NCBI RefSeq assembly: GCF_014216315.1
Contig: NZ_CP045702.1
Location: 2,046,001-2,110,000 of the forward strand
Direction: 5' to 3'
Length of the DNA stretch: 64,000 bases
Source of the DNA: Streptomyces finlayi
GTDB lineage: Bacteria; Actinomycetota; Actinomycetes; Streptomycetales; Streptomycetaceae
In this document: piece after piece, positions 58,163 to 64,000 of the stretch
Layout of the letters: the number at the start of each line of letters is the position of its first letter
Numbering within the stretch: the stretch's first letter is position 1
Notes under the pieces: generated by a model
Seen by the model: the letters and a program-made list of their open reading frames with translations, nothing else
What the model was told of the DNA's origin: nothing
The model's database searches: none
Program-made: the position numbers and the translations under genes

Positions 58163-60829
58163 TCATCGTCGTGATGCCGTCGCGCAGGCCCTGTCATTCA
58201 GGCGGAAGACCTGCGGGTCGTTCACCAGACCGGTGGGCAGGCCGTTGAAGCCGAACCGCACGGTGCCGCCGGGCGCGAGAGCGGCGTTCCAGCTCAGGGC
58301 CTCCGCGGTGACCAGGGGGCCGGTCTGCCGGAGATCCGCGCCCCAGGTGTCGGTCACCCGCTGCTGGTCGGCGAACGTCCATTCCAGCCGCCAGGGCCGG
58401 ACGGACTGGGCGCCGGTGTTCTTCACCACGACCTGGGTGGTGAAGCCGTTGCCCCAGCGCTGCGAGGTGTAGGTGACCTCGCACTGCGCCTTCACGGGCG
58501 CGCCGCCGCCCAGATCGTCCACGTAGGACGCGACCCAGGCGAGCGGGGCGTTCCAGTTGACGGTGATCTCGTTCGTGGCCCAGGACTCGATGTCGTCGAT
58601 GTAGCACATCGCCGGTGCGCAGCCCTTCAGCTTGGCCTGCGCGACCGGGTCCTCGATGGAGGCGTTCGGTCCACCGGCCAGCGATCCGGGGGCGGGGTTC
58701 GGCAGGGCCGGGTCGAGCTGGTGGGCCCAGAACCGGTGGTGCTGGTTGCGTGAGTCCCGCTCGCCGTATCCGGTGACGTAGGACTGGTTCAGCGCGTTGC
58801 GGCCCATCAGGTAGTCCAGTCCGCGCAGTACCGCGTCACGGTAGACCGTCCTGCCGGTGAGGTCGTGCGCCGATCCCAGGACGACCATGTTGTTGGCGAC
58901 CTGGCTGTTCGAACCCCACACGTAGTGCCCGTTGTCGGGCGCGTACGGAAGACCGTACGCGGCCTCGGCCGAGTCGGCCGCGTAGCCGTCGGCGGCTTCG
59001 GTCACCATGCCCCGCACCGTGGCGAGTTGTTCGGTGGACAGCTTGCTCGGCACGGTCGAGAGGTTCAGGGCGCCGAGCCCGGCGACCGACCCCCAGGACA
59101 TGCCGCCGCTCGGGAAGACCATGTCGGTGTCGCCGTGCAGCGGGGAGTCGAGGACCGCGAGGCGGTACACGTCCTCGCCGGTGGTGAGGAAGAGCTCCGC
59201 CGCAGCCCAGTAGAACTCGTCCCGCACGTCGTTGTCGCTGTAGGCGCCGCCGCCCGTGCCGTCCTGCGGATCGGCGAGAACGGCCGGGTGGGCCTTGGCC
59301 GCGGTCCACGCCGTCCGCGCGGCCGACCGGCACTGCGCGGCGAAGTCCGCGTCGTAGACCTGGAAGAGGCGGGCGCACTGGGCGGCGGTGGCCGCCAGGT
59401 TGAGGGTGGCCGCCGTGGTCGGCGGGTGCAGCTCCCGGGGCTGGGGGTCACGGTCCGGCCGGAGCGGCAGTCCGGTCCACGCCTTGTCGTGCAGCTTGTG
59501 GTGGGCCATGCCGGCCAGCGGCTCCCCCGCCGGCACCTGCATCCGCATGAGGAACTCCAGCTCCCAGCGGGCCTCGTCGAGGATGTCGGGGGTGGCGTTC
59601 GCGTGCTCGGGCAGCCGGAGCGCGCCGTCACCGAGCGGGCCCGCGTCGGCGTTCTCCTCGTACAGGGTCCGCTCGAAGACGGACATCAGCTGGGCGACGG
59701 AGATCCCGCCGTTGACGACGTACTTGCCGTGGTCACCGGCGTCGTACCAGCCCCCCGCCGCGTCGAGGCGGTAGTCGCACACACCGGGCTGGCAGGGCAC
59801 GTCGTTGTCGCCCTGGTTGGGGCTCACCCCCACATGGCCGGCCGGCCGCGCGTACTCCTCCCCCACGATGTCCGCGTCGATCTCGATGCCGCTGCGGTTG
59901 TGGTAGAAGTACGCGAGCGCGTCGGTGCGCAGCGAGTCGTAGAGGTCGTCGCCGATGGCGAAGGGCTCGCTCCTCTCCCCCGCGACCGTGACGGTGTAGC
60001 CCTCCCCGGCGGTGGTCACCGCGCCGAAGTCGAAGGTGTGGACGTTCTGCCGCGAGGCCGTGTCCACGCCCGCCGGAGTGGTGGTACCGCCGGCCAGACG
60101 TGTCCCGTCCGCCGCGTCCAGCGTCCAGGGCAGCGGGTCGGTCCCCTCGGTGACGACGGTGCCGCTCTTGGGACCGTGGGTGAGGTATCCGACCTGGTTG
60201 ACCCGGACCGGCGACCCGGTGTCCGGTTCGTACGGCGGTGGCGCGGTCCCGCCGCGCAGCGATACGTCATCGACGCAGAAGGTGAGCGCCTGGGCGCTGC
60301 CCCCCATCTGGAAGGCGAGTTGCGCGGCCTCGTGGTCGGCTCCGGCGGTGAAGGTCTCGGTGACGCGTTCCGCGGTCGTACCGACCGGCTGCGCGGTGGA
60401 GAGTTCCGTGCTCCACGGTTCGGTCGCCATCTGCACGTTGGTGCGGATGGTGACCGGCACGGTGGACGTCGCCGTGTAGCTCAGGGTGTATCCCTCGCCG
60501 GCGGTGAGGGCGAGCCCGTTCTGTCCGACGATGGCGTCCCACGCGTTGGCCGTGCCCGCGGGGACGTCGGCGCACAGGCGTCCGTCCACGACGGCGACGG
60601 GACTGTTGGCGGTCGACCACCACGGGGCGCTGCCTGCGGAGAAGTCCCCGTTGACGATGACCTCGGGGGCCTCACCGGCGGGTTCGGCCGCACCAGCGGG
60701 TGCGGCCAGGATGCCGGCCAGCAGCCCGGTGGTGGCCGCGACGCCCGCTAGCACGCCGGCGCGTCCGGAGCGGCCCGGTCGGTGGAACATACGGGACGGA
60801 CGAGAAGTAAGAGGCTGAGGTCGCGGCAC
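58163..60829 (-). CDS. Secreted GH9 endoglucanase with CBM4-like N-terminus and C-terminal CBM2
   Basis: A protein of 888 residues: signal peptide (RAGVLAGVAATTGLLAGILA), a CBM4/9-like domain (EVIVNGDFSAGSAPWWSTA ... CVDDVSLRG), the immunoglobulin-like cellulase N-domain, a GH9 catalytic domain and a CBM2. Catalytic features: GGWYDAGDHGKYVV (base Asp, about 362), HHRFWAHQLD and the acid Glu in DDIESWATNE (about 747). GTG 60829 (AAGGA upstream) or ATG 60790 may be the start. A CebR-type operator precedes the gene. It acts on crystalline cellulose together with the GH5 and LPMO proteins. Confidence 0.93.
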   Translation of the reverse strand: MPRPQPLTSRPSRMFHRPGRSGRAGVLAGVAATTGLLAGILAAPAGAAEPAGEAPEVIVNGDFSAGSAPWWSTANSPVAVVDGRLCADVPAGTANAWDAIVGQNGLALTAGEGYTLSYTATSTVPVTIRTNVQMATEPWSTELSTAQPVGTTAERVTETFTAGADHEAAQLAFQMGGSAQALTFCVDDVSLRGGTAPPPYEPDTGSPVRVNQVGYLTHGPKSGTVVTEGTDPLPWTLDAADGTRLAGGTTTPAGVDTASRQNVHTFDFGAVTTAGEGYTVTVAGERSEPFAIGDDLYDSLRTDALAYFYHNRSGIEIDADIVGEEYARPAGHVGVSPNQGDNDVPCQPGVCDYRLDAAGGWYDAGDHGKYVVNGGISVAQLMSVFERTLYEENADAGPLGDGALRLPEHANATPDILDEARWELEFLMRMQVPAGEPLAGMAHHKLHDKAWTGLPLRPDRDPQPRELHPPTTAATLNLAATAAQCARLFQVYDADFAAQCRSAARTAWTAAKAHPAVLADPQDGTGGGAYSDNDVRDEFYWAAAELFLTTGEDVYRLAVLDSPLHGDTDMVFPSGGMSWGSVAGLGALNLSTVPSKLSTEQLATVRGMVTEAADGYAADSAEAAYGLPYAPDNGHYVWGSNSQVANNMVVLGSAHDLTGRTVYRDAVLRGLDYLMGRNALNQSYVTGYGERDSRNQHHRFWAHQLDPALPNPAPGSLAGGPNASIEDPVAQAKLKGCAPAMCYIDDIESWATNEITVNWNAPLAWVASYVDDLGGGAPVKAQCEVTYTSQRWGNGFTTQVVVKNTGAQSVRPWRLEWTFADQQRVTDTWGADLRQTGPLVTAEALSWNAALAPGGTVRFGFNGLPTGLVNDPQVFRLNDRACATASRR

Positions 60830-60907
60830 ACTGAAGTCCTTACGGGAGGGGGAAAGGCACGCAGTGACGGGAGCACCGGCGGTGCGTCCGGTGGGGCACA
60901 ACCCTAG

Positions 60908-60921
60908 TGGGAGCGCTCCCA
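60908..60921 (-). promoter_or_regulatory. CebR operator upstream of the GH9 gene
   Basis: Perfect TGGGAGCGCTCCCA at 60908-60921, the operator of the cellulose-utilisation repressor CebR in S. griseus and S. scabies, as I recall it. It is 79 bp upstream of the GH9 start and 138 bp upstream of the divergent regulator gene, so it may serve both promoters. Confidence 0.88.
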
Positions 60922-61058
60922 ATCTCGGGGGTCGTGAGACGCGCCGTCAAGCCGTTGGACAGGATTCGCCGCCGCCACCGCGTTTCCTGACGGCCCGCCA
61001 GGACCTGTGGCCACATACCTGCCGGGCCGTAGGATCGGGTGCTCTTGGGGGTGGGAGC

Positions 61059-62081
61059 ATGCTGAAGCGAAGTTCCGGCACACCGACGCTGGAGGAAGTG
61101 GCCGCCCTCGCCGGAGTGGGGCGGGGCACGGTCTCCCGGGTGATCAACAACGCGTCGGGGGTCAAGGCGTCCACACGCCGTGCCGTCCAGCGTGCCATCG
61201 ACGAACTGGACTACGTGCCCAATCTGGCCGCCCGTTCACTGGCCGGCCGCCGCGCGGGCGCCGTCGCGCTGGTGATGACGAAGACGGACTGGCGGCTGTT
61301 CGGGGAACCGTTCTTCTCGGAGGTCGTGCGGGCGGTCGGGGACGCCCTGACGGAGGCGGGCGTGCAGCTGCTGCTCACACTCGTCCGCACGGACGCCGAG
61401 CGGCAGCGGCTCGTGGAGTACGTACGCGGCGGCCGGGTGGACGGGGCCCTGCTGATGTCCGTGCGGGCCGAGGACCGGTTGCCGGACATGCTCGCCGACG
61501 CCGGGCTGCCCACCGTGCTGCTGGGCAGACGCTCGGGTGACGAGCGGGTGACCTACGTGGACGCGGACAACGTGGGCGGCGCACGGGAGGCGGTCAGCCA
61601 TCTGGTGGCCGGCGGGCGGAGGGCCATCGCCACGATCACGGGCCCGCCCGAGATGTACGTCGCCCGGTGCAGGCTGCGCGGCTACCGGGAGGCACTCAAG
61701 GACGCCGGGCTCGACGAAGTGCCGTCCCTGGTCGTGGAGGGCGACTTCACCGAGACCAGCGGGCGGCGGGAGATGGCCGGGCTCATCGAGCGGCACCCGG
61801 AGGTCGATGCCGTCTTCGCCGCGTCGGACAGCATGGCCGCCGGTGCGCTGGCCGCCCTCCACGCGGCGGGGCGGCGGGTACCGCGGGACGTGGCGGTGGT
61901 CGGCTTCGACGACTTCGAGCTGGCCGAGCAGACGGAGCCGCCGCTGACGACCGTCCGCCAGCCGATGGAGGAGATCGGCCGGACCATGGTGCGGCTGCTG
62001 CTGGAGGAGATGGACCGGCCGGAGGTGGCCTGGCGGCATGTGATCCTGCGGACTCGGCTGGTGGTGCGCGAGTCGGCCTGA
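61059..62081 (+). CDS. LacI-family regulator, CebR-like
   Basis: A protein of 340 residues. DNA-binding HTH TPTLEEVAALAGVGRGTVSRVINNASG, followed by a hinge and periplasmic-binding-type ligand domain (GAVALVMTKTDWRLFGEPFF, TGPPEMYVARCRLRGYREAL, DVAVVGFDDFELAEQTEPPLTTVRQP). The GVGRGTVSRVIN recognition region is the same as I recall for CebR, so binding to the nearby operators is plausible. The ligand is probably a cello-oligosaccharide. ATG 61059 is chosen; no ABC sugar transporter is in the window. Confidence 0.88.
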   Translation: MLKRSSGTPTLEEVAALAGVGRGTVSRVINNASGVKASTRRAVQRAIDELDYVPNLAARSLAGRRAGAVALVMTKTDWRLFGEPFFSEVVRAVGDALTEAGVQLLLTLVRTDAERQRLVEYVRGGRVDGALLMSVRAEDRLPDMLADAGLPTVLLGRRSGDERVTYVDADNVGGAREAVSHLVAGGRRAIATITGPPEMYVARCRLRGYREALKDAGLDEVPSLVVEGDFTETSGRREMAGLIERHPEVDAVFAASDSMAAGALAALHAAGRRVPRDVAVVGFDDFELAEQTEPPLTTVRQPMEEIGRTMVRLLLEEMDRPEVAWRHVILRTRLVVRESA

Positions 62082-62146
62082 CGCGCCGTCGTACGCCGCC
62101 CAGCTGCCGTGACAGCCGGGCGGGACGGAGTGGGGCACCCGCCGGA

Positions 62147-62190
62147 CGCCGACGCCGGCATCTCACCGACGCCGGCATCTCACCGGCGCC
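62147..62190 (+). repeat. 17-bp tandem duplication
   Basis: GACGCCGGCATCTCACC is repeated twice in tandem (62151-62184) followed by a partial third unit. It lies downstream of the regulator gene in an uncoded G/C-rich stretch. Confidence 0.7.
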
Positions 62191-62417
62191 GTCCCCGAAC
62201 CCGCCCCGAGGGCCACGCCCAACCCGGCCAGGACACCCGGCCGGCCCGTATGCCCAGCCGGCCAGGACACCCACACCCACGCCCCCGCCGACGTGGGCGT
62301 CCTCCGCGTTCGGCGGCGCCACCTGATCTCGATGCCGCCGGAATCCGCGCGACGGATTTCGTTCCGATGGGTTGCCAGGACACAGCGACGCTCCTACAGT
62401 CCCCTACGAACAGCGGC

Positions 62418-62431
62418 TGGGAGCGCTCCCA
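62418..62431 (+). promoter_or_regulatory. CebR operator upstream of the LPMO gene
   Basis: Perfect TGGGAGCGCTCCCA at 62418-62431. The LPMO start is 624 bp further on, so either the leader is long, or the operator controls a closer, unrecognised start, or it belongs to a promoter displaced by insertion. Confidence 0.85.
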
Positions 62432-63054
62432 TGAGTGGGACGGTTACGTGCTCCTGATTCCGTGATCGCCCCATCCGGTCATCCCTCCCAGAGAGGCCCC
62501 GCATGCGAGCGTCACCGCACGACCCCGGTACCGCGCGCAGTCTGCTCATCACTCACCACGCCGTCGACCCGGTCCGCCCCCGGCCGGCTGCCGGAAGCCG
62601 GCGTTCACCCTGCGCTCCGGGCACCGGATCACATACGCGTGCACGGTCCATGCCCCGAGGCCGGGCCTCGCCCGGTCGCGCCTCCTCCCGGGCAGCTTCG
62701 CCGTGCTGTGAGCGGCGCGGTACGACCCGGCCCTCGCGTCGTCAACTCCTGCCGCCGCACTGCTGATCCGCCCGAGGCGGCCTTCCGCCCAGGTCCGGCC
62801 GGTCCCGTGGGGCGAGGCCGACGACCACGGCCGCATACCTGCCACGGTCCGCACCGCACCGCCGCCCGGCGATCCCCGGACGCCTCGCCTCCGGGCTCGC
62901 CCGGAGCACACCGCCCTCCTGATCCGCGCACGCCCCCCAGACTCCTCGCCCGTCAGCCGGGCGCCTTCCCCGGACGGGCGAGGGCCCTCACCGGATGGTG
63001 ACCGCAGGAGAGAAGTGCAACCGGAACAATCCCCTCACAGGCACAGGAGACATG
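62432..63054 (+). other. Region between operator and LPMO gene without a confident gene
   Basis: About 620 bp with no supported gene. A 40-residue stretch near 62600-62710 (reading PAFTLRSGHRITYACTVHAP) has a stop and no known domain and might be a decayed remnant. A good ribosome-binding site occurs only just before the LPMO. Confidence 0.45.
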
Positions 63055-64000
63055 ATGGCTCGACGCAGGAAACAACTCGCCTCTCTGGTGGCGGTGCTCG
63101 CGACGCTGCTCGGCGGGATCGCCCTGACATTGATGGGCCAGGGCAACGCCCAGGCGCACGGCGTCACGATGACACCGGGATCGCGTACCTACCTCTGCTG
63201 GCTGGACGCCAAGACCAGCACCGGCGCGCTGGACCCGACCAACCCCGCGTGCAGGGCCGCGCTCGACGAGAGTGGTGCGAGCTCGCTGTACAACTGGTTC
63301 GCCGTGCTCGACTCCAACGCGGGCGGGCGAGGACCGGGGTACGTCCCGGACGGAAAGCTGTGCAGCGCCGGTGACCGGTCGCCGTACGACTTCACCGGGT
63401 ACAACGCGGCCCGCGCCGACTGGCCCCGGACGCACCTGACGTCCGGCAGGACGATCCAGATCAAGCACAGCAACTGGGCCGCGCACCCGGGCTCGTTCCG
63501 GGTGTACCTGTCCAAACCCGGCTACTCACCCAGCACGGCACTGGGCTGGGACGACCTGGAGCTGATCGAGACCGTCACCAACCCGCCGCAGACGGGCTCG
63601 CCCGGCACGGACGGCGGCCATTACTACTGGGACCTGGCCCTGCCCTCGGGCCGCTCGGGTGACGCGGTGATGTTCATCCAGTGGGTGCGCTCGGACAGCC
63701 AGGAGAACTTCTTCTCCTGCTCCGACGTCGTCTTCGACGGCGGCAACGGCGAAGTCACCGGCATCCGCGGCTCGGGCGGCACCCCGACTCCCACACCCAC
63801 TCCGACCCCCACACCCACTCCGACCCCGACTCCCACCGACCCGCACACCGGGTGCATGGCCGTCTACAACGTGACCAACTCCTGGAGCGGCGGCTTCCAG
63901 GGTTCTGTCGAGGTCATGAACCATGGCACGACGGCGCGTGAGGGCTGGGCGGTGAAATGGACGCCCGGCGCGGGCGCCAAGGTCAGCAGCGTGTGGAACG
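63055..64000 (+). CDS. Lytic polysaccharide monooxygenase AA10 with CBM2 (3' end beyond the window)
   Basis: The open frame continues past the right edge, so the gene is incomplete. Signal peptide MARRRKQLASLVAVLATLLG ends ...GNAQA|HG, giving the mature N-terminal His35. The histidine brace is completed by a His near residue 144 (NWAAHPGSF), with axial Phe near 219 (ENFFSCSDVVF). Motifs GVTMTPGSRTYLCW, LYNWFAVLDSNAGG and GGHYYWDLALPSG closely recall cellulose-active C1-oxidising CelS2 of S. coelicolor. A PT linker precedes a CBM2 (SWSGGFQGSVEVMNHG). AGGAG precedes ATG 63055 (ATG 63052 alternative). Confidence 0.95.
   Translation, partial: MARRRKQLASLVAVLATLLGGIALTLMGQGNAQAHGVTMTPGSRTYLCWLDAKTSTGALDPTNPACRAALDESGASSLYNWFAVLDSNAGGRGPGYVPDGKLCSAGDRSPYDFTGYNAARADWPRTHLTSGRTIQIKHSNWAAHPGSFRVYLSKPGYSPSTALGWDDLELIETVTNPPQTGSPGTDGGHYYWDLALPSGRSGDAVMFIQWVRSDSQENFFSCSDVVFDGGNGEVTGIRGSGGTPTPTPTPTPTPTPTPTPTDPHTGCMAVYNVTNSWSGGFQGSVEVMNHGTTAREGWAVKWTPGAGAKVSSVWN
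63781..63837 (+). repeat. PT-linker codon repeat in the LPMO gene
   Basis: Tandem CCC ACN CCG ACC-type codons (CACCCACTCCGACCCC and variants) encode a threonine-proline linker between the LPMO and CBM2 domains. Such linkers are flexible and often vary in length between strains. Confidence 0.85.

Noticed and set aside
62503..62766. Small plus-strand ORF before the LPMO
   Set aside because: Arg/Pro/Ser-rich composition, no domain and weak ribosome-binding site.
1..64000. tRNA, rRNA or a replication origin
   Set aside because: No clover-leaf tRNA, rRNA segment or DnaA-box cluster was recognised. Apart from the glycine riboswitch no structured RNA family was identified.

Overview
The window is chromosomal DNA of a Streptomyces-type actinomycete. 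The evidence is the very high G+C, the strong G/C bias at third codon positions, the many GTG and TTG starts, and recognisable actinomycete genes (RmdB-type GGDEF-EAL protein, tandem glycine riboswitch before gcvT, CebR-type operators). From the left edge to about 48.2 kb the gene order matches, from memory, the conserved S. coelicolor core between ilvB (SCO5512) and sdaA (SCO5469). No database search was possible here.

Core part (1-48.2 kb). The left edge holds the first codons of ilvB behind an attenuator leader. Next come a membrane PAS-GGDEF-EAL protein with a degenerate EAL domain, a hydroxyacid dehydrogenase, an aldo/keto reductase, a lipoprotein sugar dehydrogenase, an MMPL transporter and a Tat-exported phospholipase C. 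Then follow gatC-gatA-(small membrane protein)-gatB, rmdB, ligA, a MetE-like protein, an SDR, a LOG-family protein, mnmA, a peptidoglycan amidase and a cysteine desulfurase that could supply sulfur to MnmA. After a broken hydrolase gene come a LuxR-type regulator, aminopeptidase P, a Ser/Thr kinase, a thioesterase, a TRIC channel and a complete five-gene peptide ABC transporter. The core ends in a serine/glycine block: two SseB-family genes, a P-loop protein, then riboswitch-gcvT-gcvH-glyA-sdaA.

Accessory island (48.2-56.6 kb). The last ~59 bp of sdaA, which encode the enzyme's C-terminal Cys tail, occur three times in direct orientation: in sdaA itself, at 51.07 kb (with a 7-bp deletion) and at 56.58 kb. 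They bracket two segments that look like tandemly accreted islands inserted at the sdaA 3' end. Segment 1 (2.9 kb) holds an orphan polymorphic-toxin C-terminus with its presumed immunity gene (frameshifted in a G run), an Rhs scrap, pieces of an L,D-transpeptidase and a lipoprotein, a broken conserved gene and two clusters of AAGTCCCT repeats. Segment 2 (5.5 kb) holds a GAF-SpoIIE phosphatase, a cold-shock protein/DEAD-box helicase/two-small-protein operon and a hemolysin III scrap. No integrase is visible.

Right end (56.6-64 kb). This is a cellulose-degradation cluster: a CBM2-GH5 endoglucanase, a GH9 endoglucanase with CBM4-like and CBM2 modules, a CebR-like LacI regulator and an AA10 lytic polysaccharide monooxygenase cut by the window edge. 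Three 14-bp CebR-type operators stand in front of the three secreted enzymes, so the cluster is probably induced by cello-oligosaccharides.
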